Origin: UBA6623 sp965226435
GTDB lineage: Bacteria > Acidobacteriota > Terriglobia > Bryobacterales > UBA6623
Reading direction: 5' to 3'
DNA: 64,000 nucleotides
NCBI GenBank assembly: GCA_965226435.1
Contig: CBDDCY010000012.1
Location: 434,001 to 498,000, forward strand
In this document: one piece after another, positions 35,227 to 44,121 of the stretch
Layout of the letters: every line of letters begins with the position of its first letter
Position numbering within the stretch: position 1 is the first letter of the stretch
Notes under the pieces: model-generated
Database searches by the model: none
The model's input: the letters and a program-made list of their open reading frames with translations, nothing else
What the model was told of the DNA's origin: nothing
Translations under genes and position numbers: made by a program

Positions 35227-36762
35227 ATGGAGAACCTCAACGCCAAAGATTTCTTCGCTTCGACTGAAACATTCGGCGAACTCTTGCGCCAAGCGGCCGA
35301 CCGTTACGGCGACGCGCCGTTTTTAGTGGACGGCGACGGCACGACGCTCAGCCGCGTCGAACTCGATCGCGAGGCGACCCGCTTCGCCAACGCCGTGCTC
35401 GCGCTGGGACTTGAAAAGGGTTCCACCGTGGGGGTCTTCAGCCCCAATTCCATCAACTACGTGATTGCCTGTTACGGCATCCTGCGAAGCGGATTGACCC
35501 TGACGCCGCTCAACAGCAGTTACCGCCGCCGTGAGTTGCGGCATCAAGTTCGTGATTCGGGAGCGGCCGCGATTTTCGCGCACTCACGGTTGCTGCCGCG
35601 GCTGGAAGAGTGCGGCGATGATTTTCCCGATACGCGACTTATCGAACTCGACCGAACGTTTTGGGCCGCCGCCGACACGGCCGATCCGCGAGCGGCGATC
35701 GACCCGCTCAACGATGTCGCCTTTCTGCCCTATTCAAGCGGCACGACGGGTTTGTCGAAAGGGGTGGAGCTGACCCACCATAACCTCATCACGGGGATCC
35801 GGCAAATTCTCGCCGTCACCACGACGGCGGGACCGGAAAGCGTCGCATATTGCTTCCTGCCGATGTACCACATTTATGGATTCAACGTCGTTTTGAACTC
35901 GACATTGGCCTCGGGCAGCCGTTTGCACATTCGCGAACGCTTCGACGTGGAAGATTGCGTCGACACTGTCGAACGAGAGAAAGTGACCTGGTTGCCCGTC
36001 GTTCCGCCGGTCATTCTCACCCTTCTCGCCCGACCCGACATTCACGAGCGCGACTTGTCGTCGCTCGGCACTCTCAGCGTTGGCGCGGCGCCGGTGGCTC
36101 TGCCCGCCGTCGATCGACTACGGAAAGCCACCGGCGTGGCGATTCGTCAGGGCTGGGGAATGACGGAGACGGCCGGCACCGGGTCGACGAACGCAATGGA
36201 GTGCCCCTGGGACCCTGCCGAGACGGCTGGAGTCGCCGTGGAGGGCTTCGATTTCAGGATCGTCGACCGCGAGACGGGCGATCGGCAACTGCCAACCAAT
36301 GAAGTCGGTGAGTTGACCGTTCGCGGCGACAACGTCATGCTCGGCTACCGTAACGCTCCGGAAGAGAACCGCAAGGTCTTGCGCGACGGCTGGTTTTATA
36401 CCGGCGACATCGCGCGCGTCGACGAGCAGGGGCGCTTGCACCTGGAAGACCGCAAACGCCAGATGATCAAGTACAAAGGCTTCCAGGTAACGCCGGCCGA
36501 GCTGGAATCGGTCATTCTGGAATTGCCCGAAGTTCGCGACTGCGCCGTGCTGGGCAAGAAAGACCCCGAAGCCGGCGAAATCCCCAAGGCTTACGTCGTT
36601 CGGCGCGAAGGCGTCGCACTCACCGAGCAAACCATCTTCGACTATGTCGCCGGACAAGTCGCCGGGTATAAGAAGGTTCGCGAGATTGAGTTCGTGGAAT
36701 CGATTCCCCGTTCGGCGGCCGGCAAGATCCTCAAGCAAGAGCTGGCCCAAAGCTCGTCATAG
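35227..36762 (+). CDS. AMP-dependent acyl-CoA ligase (4-coumarate/long-chain type)
   Basis: 511 residues. Adenylate-forming enzyme activating a carboxylic acid to its CoA thioester. Core motifs: SSGTTGLSKGVELTHHN near 176, QGWGMTETAGTGS near 312, YTGDIARVDEQG near 390, and KGFQVTPAELESV near 420. The catalytic C-terminal Lys is in RSAAGKILKQEL. It resembles 4-coumarate-CoA ligases more than FadD in length and in the GWGMTE form. Substrate not inferable; monocistronic. Confidence 0.9.
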   Translation: MENLNAKDFFASTETFGELLRQAADRYGDAPFLVDGDGTTLSRVELDREATRFANAVLALGLEKGSTVGVFSPNSINYVIACYGILRSGLTLTPLNSSYRRRELRHQVRDSGAAAIFAHSRLLPRLEECGDDFPDTRLIELDRTFWAAADTADPRAAIDPLNDVAFLPYSSGTTGLSKGVELTHHNLITGIRQILAVTTTAGPESVAYCFLPMYHIYGFNVVLNSTLASGSRLHIRERFDVEDCVDTVEREKVTWLPVVPPVILTLLARPDIHERDLSSLGTLSVGAAPVALPAVDRLRKATGVAIRQGWGMTETAGTGSTNAMECPWDPAETAGVAVEGFDFRIVDRETGDRQLPTNEVGELTVRGDNVMLGYRNAPEENRKVLRDGWFYTGDIARVDEQGRLHLEDRKRQMIKYKGFQVTPAELESVILELPEVRDCAVLGKKDPEAGEIPKAYVVRREGVALTEQTIFDYVAGQVAGYKKVREIEFVESIPRSAAGKILKQELAQSSS

Positions 36763-37076
36763 GAACCCGCCGACAACGACGCCCCGGCGCGAGTGCCCGG
36801 CAACGAAGCGCCCTGTCGTTCGCGGCGCCCCGTCCTCGATCAGCTTCCGGAAAACATTTCGCGAAGCAGTAAGAATTACATCCGCGCGGTACGATTCCTC
36901 ACCGCGATAATCCCGCGGGAACGCCTTTTCTGAAATCTCCCTCTCTGCTCGGGAGTCTAACAATATAGGGGGGTTACGCCTATCGATCGAGGCGCCCCGA
37001 TGGGCCCGGCGGGTTTTGGCCGATGAGATGCAGGTAGGAGGTTGCACAACGAGAAAGCTAATTCGGGGGTGACACA
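36763..37076. other. Intergenic, no gene seen
   Basis: About 310 bases without a convincing reading frame, RNA or hairpin. The only clear element is GGGGGTGAC shortly before ATG 37077, the ribosome site of the following gene. Confidence 0.4.
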
Positions 37077-37907
37077 ATGACGGTACGGACACTTCGGCGG
37101 TGGTTGACGGTTTCGCTGATGACAGCGGTCTTGCCGGCGCTGCTTGCCGCCGGCGACGCTTCGCCGACCGCGACCCAGCTCGACCTCGAGCCGGTCTCCG
37201 ACGACCCCGAACAACTCGAGTGCCGCTTCATCGAATCGCGGATCGAGCTGCTCGAAAAACTCAACCGCTCCGACCGCGGCCACCTTGTCAAGCTCGAGGG
37301 AATCGTCGTTCCCCGCCGCTGGGATCAAGAAGAAGTTGCCTATAGCCCGCTCCCGGAACGCTACCCACCGGCGCGTAAGTATGAGAAAGTCATCGTCGTC
37401 TACAAGCCGGCGCAGGTTTTCGGGGCTTACAGTCGCGGTCGCCTGGAACGCTGGGGGCCGGTCAGCACCGGGGCTCGGAAGAGTCGCACGCCCAACGGCG
37501 CTTTCCACCTCAACTGGAAATCGAAGGGGCATCGCAGCACGGTCAATCGCAACTGGTTCCTGCCCTGGTATTTCAATTTCCACAACAAACGCGGGCACTC
37601 TTTCCACGAATATGAGTTACCCGGGAAACCCGCCAGCCATGGTTGCATCCGCTTACTGGGACGCGACGCCGAGTGGCTCTATGATTGGGGCGAGGAGTGG
37701 ACCCTCGGTCCCCGGGGCTGGGCGGTGGAGCGCGACGGAACGGCCGTGCTGGTTGTTGGCGAATACAATCACGATAAGAATCCTTCATGGCGTTCAGCAG
37801 CGTACCTGGCGGCCGGCGGTGCGCTCGATCTGCACGACGATCGTCTCAAGGTAACGCTGGCTGAAGCGTTTCTGGAGGAAGACACCTCCGAAGATGCCGG
37901 CGATTGA
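37077..37907 (+). CDS. L,D-transpeptidase (YkuD) family protein
   Basis: 276 residues with a signal peptide (about 1-25, ending LLAAG). The YkuD domain occupies roughly 90-215, with the catalytic signature SHGCIRLLGRDAEWLYDW near 187-204; Cys190 is the nucleophile. Other blocks are GPVSTGARKSRTPNGAFHL and HSFHEYELPGKPA. It would cross-link peptidoglycan stem peptides or attach proteins to them in the periplasm. The tail is acidic. Confidence 0.9.
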   Translation: MTVRTLRRWLTVSLMTAVLPALLAAGDASPTATQLDLEPVSDDPEQLECRFIESRIELLEKLNRSDRGHLVKLEGIVVPRRWDQEEVAYSPLPERYPPARKYEKVIVVYKPAQVFGAYSRGRLERWGPVSTGARKSRTPNGAFHLNWKSKGHRSTVNRNWFLPWYFNFHNKRGHSFHEYELPGKPASHGCIRLLGRDAEWLYDWGEEWTLGPRGWAVERDGTAVLVVGEYNHDKNPSWRSAAYLAAGGALDLHDDRLKVTLAEAFLEEDTSEDAGD

Positions 37908-37961
37908 CTTTCTGATTTACGGCGCCCCGCGGGAGGGCCAAGTCCGGGGTCTCCATGGAAA

Positions 37962-38609
37962 TTGTTAACCTACCTAAAAGGGCTGTCGTTCCGTTCGCTC
38001 ACCGTGATCTTTAATAACGAACGCAAGAAGCTGCAGGAAGAACTTCGCGCGGGCGGCCGTCTGCCGCCCGGCCAATCCTTGACCCTCAAATGGCCCGTAT
38101 TACACGGCGGCGCCGTTCCGTCGTTTGACCCGGCGACGTGGGATTTCGAGGTTCGCGGCCTCGTCGAACAGCCCTTTCGCCTGACCTGGGAGCAGTTCCA
38201 GGCTTTGCCCCGCACGACGGTGCAAGCCGATTTTCACTGCGTCACCACCTGGAGCAAGTTCGACAACGAGTGGGCGGGCGTGCCCTTCTCCGTGATCGCG
38301 GAAAAGGCTCGACCCAAGCCCGAGGCCCGCTTCGTGATGGTCCTGGCGGAAAACAACTACACCACCAACGTGCCGCTCGAGGACCTTATGCGTGACGACG
38401 TTCTCTTCGCCGACAAGCATGCTCCCGAACCGCTCGACGCCGTGCACGGCGCGCCATTGCGTCTCGTCGTCCCCCATCTTTACGCCTGGAAGAGCGCTAA
38501 ATGGGTTCGCGGCATCGAATTCATGGCCGAAGACCGGCCCGGCTATTGGGAGGGATTCGGTTACCACATGTACGGCGACCCCTTCCGCGAAGAGCGTTTT
38601 CGCCGCTGA
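37962..38609 (+). CDS. Molybdopterin-dependent oxidoreductase, sulfite-oxidase-like
   Basis: 215 residues. A compact Oxidored_molyb domain: WDFEVRGLVEQPF, the Mo-ligand Cys93 in DFHCVTTWS, WAGVPFSVI and GAPLRLVVPHLYAWKSAKWV. No Tat signal or twin arginine precedes it, unlike MsrP (YedY), so it may be cytoplasmic or a short paralogue. The start is unclear: TTG 37962 or GTG 38004. It ends before a strong hairpin that also terminates nrdJ. Physiological substrate unknown. Confidence 0.85.
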   Translation: MLTYLKGLSFRSLTVIFNNERKKLQEELRAGGRLPPGQSLTLKWPVLHGGAVPSFDPATWDFEVRGLVEQPFRLTWEQFQALPRTTVQADFHCVTTWSKFDNEWAGVPFSVIAEKARPKPEARFVMVLAENNYTTNVPLEDLMRDDVLFADKHAPEPLDAVHGAPLRLVVPHLYAWKSAKWVRGIEFMAEDRPGYWEGFGYHMYGDPFREERFRR

Positions 38610-38644
38610 TTGCCGTCCGCCAAGGCAAGGGTCTGTTTTGGAGC

Positions 38645-38681
38645 AAAAAAGGCGGGGGATCGGTTTCCCGAAACCCCCGCC
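38645..38681 (-). terminator. Intrinsic terminator of nrdJ
   Basis: GGCGGGGG at 38651-38658 pairs with CCCCCGCC at 38674-38681. On the minus strand the stem is followed by six U residues (A-run 38645-38650 on the plus strand), the standard form of a rho-independent terminator. It lies 50 bases beyond the nrdJ stop. On the plus strand it may also end the molybdopterin oxidoreductase transcript. Confidence 0.85.
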
Positions 38682-38731
38682 TTCTCAAGGAGGGAACAAA
38701 CTACTCTGGGAACGACTGCATCTCTGTCGAC

Positions 38732-41521
38732 TTAACTACAGCCCGACGTCGAGCCGCAGTTTTCACATTTGTAGCAACTGCCGTTGCTGGTCATCAGCGA
38801 ACCGCACTCCGAACAAATCGGCGCGTCCTGGGTGGCCTGGAAAGGCAACTCTTGTTGCGGCTCCGGCTCGGTCGGTTTCAGGTCGGACGACTCGCCGACT
38901 TCCGACACACGATAATCCTGCGAGATGAACTTTGTCCCCAGCCAACGGAAGATGTAGTCCATGATCGACTTGGCGTAGGGGATTTCGGTATTGCCGGTCC
39001 ATCCACTGGGCTCAAAACGCACGTGCTGAAACTTGTCGACCAAGACTCGCAGCGGCACGCCGTATTGCAGCGTCATCGAAACGGCTGTCGCGAAGCTATC
39101 CATCAAGCCGGAAATCGTCGAGCCTTCCTTGGCCATGCGGATAAACAATTCACCCGGCGTGCCGTCGTCGTACATGCCCGCGGTGATGTAGCCTTCATGG
39201 CCGCCGACCGAGAATTTGTGCGTGACCGACTGCCGCTCGTCGGGCAGCTTGCGGCGCATCGGCCGATAGACGATTTTCTCGCTTGCCGCGCTTTCCTTCT
39301 TGTCGCCGGATTTGCCGGTGCTGAGCGGCTGCGCGCGTTTCGAACCGTCGCGGTAGATGGCCACGGCTTTGAGGCCCAAGCGCCATGACTCCACATAGGC
39401 GTCGGTGATGTCTTCGACCGTGCACTCCCCGGGCAGGTTGATGGTCTTCGAAATGGCGCCGGAGATGAACGGCTGCACCGCGCCCATCATACGTACATGG
39501 CCCATGTAATGGATGGACCGCTCGCCATTCTGCGGCCGGAAGCTGCAATCAAAGACCGGTAGGTGTTCGTCCTTGATATGCGGAGCGCCTTCGATCGTCC
39601 CGGTCGAATCGATATGGTTGACGATTTCGTTGCCGCGGTCGGGGTTGTAGCCGAGCTTTAGCAGCGCCTCGGGGACGGTATTGTTGACGATCTTGATGAC
39701 GCCGCCGCCGACCAATTTCTTGTATTTCACCAGGGCTAATTCGGGTTCGACGCCGGTGGTGTCGCAATCCATCATGAAACCGATCGTCCCGGTCGGGGCG
39801 ATGACGGTGACTTGGGCGTTGCGGTAGCCGTTGAGGGAACCGAGCTTATAGGCGTCTTTCCAGCAATCGACCGCCGCTTGCTGTAGCGGCGTTTCGATCT
39901 TCTCACCGTCGATCTCGCGCGCCGCGTCGCGATGCATGCGAATGACTTCGAGGAAGTGTGCGCGATTGTGGGAGTATCCGGCGAAAGGACCGGTCGTGCC
40001 GGCGATGCGGGCGCTGGTCAAATAAGCCTGCCCGCACATCACGGCGCTGATCGCGCCGGCGACGGAGCGACCGTGGTCGCTGTCGTAGGCGACGCCCATC
40101 GACATCAGCAGCGCGCCGAGATTGGCGAAGCCCAGCCCCAACGGCCGGTAGTTGTAGGAGTTCTCGGCGATTCTCTCGGTCGGGTAGCTGGCGCTGCCGA
40201 CGAGGATTTCCTGCGCCAAGATCAACGTGTCGACGGCATGCCGGAAGCCCTCGACGTCAAACTGCCCCTGGCCGGCTTGGAACTTGCGCAGGTTGAGCGA
40301 AGCCAGGTTGCAGGCCGAATCGTCGAGGAACATGTATTCCGAGCAAGGGTTCGAAGCGTTGATCCGCGCCGTGCCCTTGCAAGGGTGCCAACGATTGATC
40401 GTGGTGTCGAACTGCATGCCCGGGTCGCCGCACTGGTGCGTGGCTTCGGAGATGTGCCGCAGCAGATCGCGCGCTTTATAGCGCTGCTTGGGCTGATTGG
40501 TGACGACGGACTTCGTCCACCAATCCTCGTCGTTGACCGCGGCGAGCATGAAGTCGTCGCTTGCTCGAACCGAGTTGTTGGCGTTTTGGAAGAAGATCGA
40601 GCCGTAGGCGTCGCCGTCGATCGAGGCGTCATAGCCGGCTTCGATCAGCGTCCAAGCCTTCTTTTCTTCCTTGGCCTTGCACCAGATGAACTTGTCGATG
40701 TCGGGGTGGTCGGTGTTGAGGATGACCATCTTGGCGGCGCGGCGCGTCTTGCCGCCCGACTTGATGACGCCGGCGAAGGCGTCGAAACCCTTCATGAACG
40801 ACACCGGCCCCGACGCCTGGCCGCCCCCGCCCAAAATAGCGTCCTGTTCTCGAATTTTCGAGAGGTTGGAGCCGGTGCCCGAACCCCATTTAAAGAGCAT
40901 GCCCTCGGTCTTGGCGAGGTCCATGATCGATTCCATGCGGTCGTCGACGGAAATGATGAAGCAGGCCGAGCATTGCGGACGGTGAGCGCCCTCGGCCAGA
41001 CTGTTGACCTTGCCGGTCGCCTCGTCGTAATGCCAGCCGTAACCGCGCGCCTCCTTGACGCCGACGTTGAACCAGACCGGCGAATTGAAGCTGGCCTTTT
41101 GGCTGAGCATCAAGTGAGCCAATTCGTCGCGGAAGTTTTCGACGTTTTCGGGAGAGGCGAAGTAGCCGCCCGCCGCGCCCCAATCGGCGATCGTGTCGAC
41201 GACGCGATGGACGAGTTGCCTGAGGCTCGACTCGCGCTCGGGCGTTCCCGCGCGGCCATGGAAATACTTACTGGCGACGATGTTCGTCGCCGTCTGCGAC
41301 CAATTGCGCGGCACCTCCACATTGGCCTGCTCGAAGATGATCTCGCCTTTTTCGTTGCCGATCGAAGCCGTGCGTTTTTCCCACTCCAGAACGTCGTAGG
41401 GAGTGCGGCCCGGTTTTAGATCTTTGGTAAAGTATCGCGGGAAAGACAAACCCGCCTCTTGCTCGGCGGGAGATGACAATTGATCGACTTTCGAGGCCAG
41501 ATCCACACTAATTTCGCCCAT
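38732..41521 (-). CDS. nrdJ: Adenosylcobalamin-dependent ribonucleotide reductase (class II)
   Basis: 929 residues. Converts ribonucleotides to deoxyribonucleotides with a B12-derived thiyl radical. Visible: NSPVWFNVG, QCSACFIISVDD, the NASNPCSEYMFLDDSACN block that carries the radical-site Cys near residue 395, GFANLGALLMS, and APTGTIGFMMDCDTTGVEP. A C-terminal zinc ribbon of four C-x-x-C cysteines follows near 905-925, then a final GCS. It is the only ribonucleotide reductase in the window and is independent of oxygen. Its own promoter and terminator are both visible. Confidence 0.96.
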   Translation of the reverse strand: MGEISVDLASKVDQLSSPAEQEAGLSFPRYFTKDLKPGRTPYDVLEWEKRTASIGNEKGEIIFEQANVEVPRNWSQTATNIVASKYFHGRAGTPERESSLRQLVHRVVDTIADWGAAGGYFASPENVENFRDELAHLMLSQKASFNSPVWFNVGVKEARGYGWHYDEATGKVNSLAEGAHRPQCSACFIISVDDRMESIMDLAKTEGMLFKWGSGTGSNLSKIREQDAILGGGGQASGPVSFMKGFDAFAGVIKSGGKTRRAAKMVILNTDHPDIDKFIWCKAKEEKKAWTLIEAGYDASIDGDAYGSIFFQNANNSVRASDDFMLAAVNDEDWWTKSVVTNQPKQRYKARDLLRHISEATHQCGDPGMQFDTTINRWHPCKGTARINASNPCSEYMFLDDSACNLASLNLRKFQAGQGQFDVEGFRHAVDTLILAQEILVGSASYPTERIAENSYNYRPLGLGFANLGALLMSMGVAYDSDHGRSVAGAISAVMCGQAYLTSARIAGTTGPFAGYSHNRAHFLEVIRMHRDAAREIDGEKIETPLQQAAVDCWKDAYKLGSLNGYRNAQVTVIAPTGTIGFMMDCDTTGVEPELALVKYKKLVGGGVIKIVNNTVPEALLKLGYNPDRGNEIVNHIDSTGTIEGAPHIKDEHLPVFDCSFRPQNGERSIHYMGHVRMMGAVQPFISGAISKTINLPGECTVEDITDAYVESWRLGLKAVAIYRDGSKRAQPLSTGKSGDKKESAASEKIVYRPMRRKLPDERQSVTHKFSVGGHEGYITAGMYDDGTPGELFIRMAKEGSTISGLMDSFATAVSMTLQYGVPLRVLVDKFQHVRFEPSGWTGNTEIPYAKSIMDYIFRWLGTKFISQDYRVSEVGESSDLKPTEPEPQQELPFQATQDAPICSECGSLMTSNGSCYKCENCGSTSGCS

Positions 41522-41645
41522 GGCTCACTCCACAAGAATTGACCCGATCGTACTACAATTATGACCGGAACAACGGCTGATCAACGGGGGTCAGCAAGCG
41601 AAATTTGAGCCCGCGCCGGGGGGGAACGCTTGCCGACGTTCAATT

Positions 41646-41673
41646 AGTGTACACGATCTAGTGGTCGTGTCAA
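41646..41673 (-). promoter_or_regulatory. Predicted nrdJ promoter with palindromic operator
   Basis: On the minus strand, a consensus -35 TTGACA (41668-41673) is followed after 16 bases by a -10-like TACACT (41646-41651), about 125 bases before the nrdJ ATG. The spacer holds a perfect inverted repeat, ACACGA and TCGTGT with an 8-base centre (41651-41670). It would be covered by RNA polymerase, so it is a good candidate repressor site. It is not a clean match to the 16-base NrdR box. Confidence 0.55.
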
Positions 41674-41970
41674 GAGTTAATTCAAGATCTTGCGGATATG
41701 CTCTACGGAAACCCCTTAGTGCCCTGAACAGAAGTTTCAGAGCAAACCAGTACACACTTCCAGGTGGTGCTTTCCAAGAGCGCCCATTCCGCGCCAAATT
41801 CACCTCTCGCGGCTCCAAATCACCGTCGAGACCCGCGAAACTGCATTATCCTGAAGCCGAGGGGCCGGCCGCTATGAGGCTGCGAGAAAATCAAGAGTCC
41901 CGCCGCCGCATCGCGGCTCCGGTCCGCGTCTTCGCAAGAACCCCGAGCGAGCAACGGGGAGAAAAATGTC
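41674..41970. other. Intergenic between divergent nrdJ and fumarase genes
   Basis: No gene or RNA is supported. A 105-codon plus-strand frame from 41661 runs into the fumarase gene in a different frame and has no family motif. GGGGAG before ATG 41971 is the fumarase ribosome site. I saw no B12-box typical of a cobalamin riboswitch. Confidence 0.4.
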
Positions 41971-43611
41971 ATGCCTGAGTTTCAATATCAGCCCATCTTT
42001 GAACACGGTCCCGACCAGACCGAATATCGCCGGCTCACCTCCGATCATGTGACCACCACGCAGCTCAACGGCCGTGAAATTCTCGAGGTCGCCCCGGAAG
42101 GCTTAGCGCGCCTCGCCAAGGATGCCATGGACGACATGGCGCACCTGCTGCGCGCCGGGCATCTCTCTCAGCTCAGCAAGATTCTCGACGATCCCGAGGC
42201 GTCGGAGAACGACCGCTTCGTGGCGCTCGAACTTCTCAAGAACGCTTCTATCGCCTCGGCCCGCGTGCTCCCCGGCTGCCAGGATACAGGGACGGCGATT
42301 GCGATTGGTTATAAGGGCCAATCGGTCTTTACCGAAGGCGACGACGCCGAGGCTCTCTCGAAGGGCATCTACCAGGCCTACGCCGAACGAAACCTGCGAT
42401 ATTCTCAACTCGCGCCCCTCGACCTCTACACCGAAAAAAACACGGGAACAAACCTGCCGGCGCAGATCGAAATCTACGCCAAGCCGGGCGACGAGTACCG
42501 GTTTCTCTTCATCGCCAAAGGCGGCGGCTCGGCGAATAAGACGTTCCTCTACCAAAAAACCAAGGCACTACTCAATCCCGAATCGCTTGTGGCTTTTCTT
42601 GACGAACAGCTGCGCTCGATCGGTACCTCCGCCTGTCCGCCGTATCATTTAGCGCTAGTGATCGGCGGGACCTCCGCCGAGATGACGCTCAAGACCGTCA
42701 AGCTCGCCAGTACGCGCTATCTCGACGACCTGCCCACCACGGGGAACGAGCTGGGCCGGGCTTTCCGCGATATCGAGATGGAAAAGAAGGTTTTCGAGAT
42801 TGCCGCCGCGACCGGCATCGGTGCGCAGTTTGGTGGAAAGTACTTCGCCCACGACGTGCGGGTGATCCGCCTGCCGCGCCACGGGGCGTCGTGCCCGGTG
42901 GGGCTCGGTGTATCGTGTTCCGCCGACCGCCAGATCCTCGGCAAGATCACCCGCAAGGGGCTGTTTCTCGAACAGCTCGAAACCAACCCGGCGCGCTTCT
43001 TGCCCGACGTGACCCATGAGGAGTTGGGCGGCGAGGTTGTGCCGATCGACCTCAATCGCCCGATGCCGGAAATCTTGGCGCAACTCAGAGAGCATCCCGT
43101 CGGCACCCGCCTCTCGCTGAGCGGGTCGCTGATCGTCGCCCGCGACATCGCGCACGCCAAGTTGAAGGAGCGTCTCGACGCCGGCGAAGAGTTGCCGCAA
43201 TATTTCAAGGACCACCCGGTCTACTATGCCGGACCGGCGAAAAAACCCAAGGGCTACGCGTCGGGCTCGTTCGGGCCGACGACGGCCGGGCGCATGGACC
43301 CTTATGTGGATCTGTTTCAGAGTCACGGCGGCAGCATGGTGATGCTTGCCAAGGGCAATCGTTCCACCGAGGTCGCCGAGGCTTGCGGGCGTCACGGCGG
43401 ATTTTATCTCGGCTCGATCGGCGGGCCGGCCGCGCGCCTTGCCGAGCACAGCATCAGGAACGTCGAGGTGGTCGAGTACCCCGAACTGGGCATGGAAGCT
43501 ATTTGGCGGATCGACGTGGAAGACTTCCCGGCCTTCACGATCATCGATCATCAAGGCAAGGATTTCTACGCCGAGTTGGTCGCGAATCGCATCGTGCGGA
43601 TCAAGACCTGA
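41971..43611 (+). CDS. Class I fumarate hydratase
   Basis: 546 residues, the single-chain length of FumA/FumB-type fumarases. Iron-sulfur enzyme of the citric acid cycle (fumarate and malate). Cluster cysteines appear in ARVLPGCQDTGTAIAIG near 110 and HGASCPVGLGVSCSADRQ near 307. The Fe-S N-terminal domain is followed by the C-terminal beta domain with SGSLIVARDIAHAK and YYAGPAKKPKGYASGSFGPT. Stands alone, divergent from nrdJ. It is the last ordinary gene before the accessory island. Confidence 0.94.
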   Translation: MPEFQYQPIFEHGPDQTEYRRLTSDHVTTTQLNGREILEVAPEGLARLAKDAMDDMAHLLRAGHLSQLSKILDDPEASENDRFVALELLKNASIASARVLPGCQDTGTAIAIGYKGQSVFTEGDDAEALSKGIYQAYAERNLRYSQLAPLDLYTEKNTGTNLPAQIEIYAKPGDEYRFLFIAKGGGSANKTFLYQKTKALLNPESLVAFLDEQLRSIGTSACPPYHLALVIGGTSAEMTLKTVKLASTRYLDDLPTTGNELGRAFRDIEMEKKVFEIAAATGIGAQFGGKYFAHDVRVIRLPRHGASCPVGLGVSCSADRQILGKITRKGLFLEQLETNPARFLPDVTHEELGGEVVPIDLNRPMPEILAQLREHPVGTRLSLSGSLIVARDIAHAKLKERLDAGEELPQYFKDHPVYYAGPAKKPKGYASGSFGPTTAGRMDPYVDLFQSHGGSMVMLAKGNRSTEVAEACGRHGGFYLGSIGGPAARLAEHSIRNVEVVEYPELGMEAIWRIDVEDFPAFTIIDHQGKDFYAELVANRIVRIKT

Positions 43612-44121
43612 ACGGCCCACCCCGCGAGGCTTTAGCGCCTGACGATCGTAAACGTGTGTTTCACGATTCCCCAAGAGGGCAACGGCCGGCCCACGCCGGT
43701 CGGGCCTGAATGGCCGGCGAAACTGTACCAAGTCCAGGGTTCTGGCAGCTCCCGACGGCGAAGCGTTGACCCAGGCGGCTGGATCAACCGCTGCCGACCC
43801 GGGCGGACTTAGCCGTCGCTGAAGGTTCTGTCAGCGTCACTGGTGGACCGAGCGGCTTGTCCGAGTAGCCGACAATACGTCGATGTGGAGACGGTGGTGG
43901 CAACACCAGGCCACTCGTGGGACCCGTCGGTTCTGTGGGCAGAGCCACGCGTGACAAGTAGGAGGCTCTCGCGCTGTGTGACTGTAAACGTGAGCAGGGG
44001 AACCGCCGGCACGTTGCAGTCGCGCTCGGCACTCCCTTGGGGCTGAACTTTCTGGACGCCTGGGCTCGAATTCCCTCACACTGAGGAAAGGAGTAGACTT
44101 GTTTCGATTGCCGCTCACATC
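43612..44121. other. Gene-free left flank of the ietAS island, possibly decayed coding sequence
   Basis: About 510 bases with only short, mutually overlapping ORFs on both strands (longest about 90 codons), none with a recognisable motif. Word usage between 43800 and 44050 is protein-like in places but broken by stops, as in a decayed gene. Base composition is closer to the island than to the fumarase gene. GAGGAAAGGAG at 44082-44092 lies well before ATG 44122. Confidence 0.35.

Noticed and set aside
41651..41670. Classical NrdR box in the nrdJ promoter
   Set aside because: The arms are right for a palindrome, but the spacing and centre do not match the 16-base NrdR consensus.
41522..41970. 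Cobalamin riboswitch upstream of nrdJ
   Set aside because: A B12-dependent enzyme gene made this likely, but I found no B12-box or multi-helix leader on the minus strand.
41661..41978. 105-residue plus-strand ORF before the fumarase gene
   Set aside because: It overlaps the nrdJ promoter, runs past the fumarase start in another frame and has no family motif.
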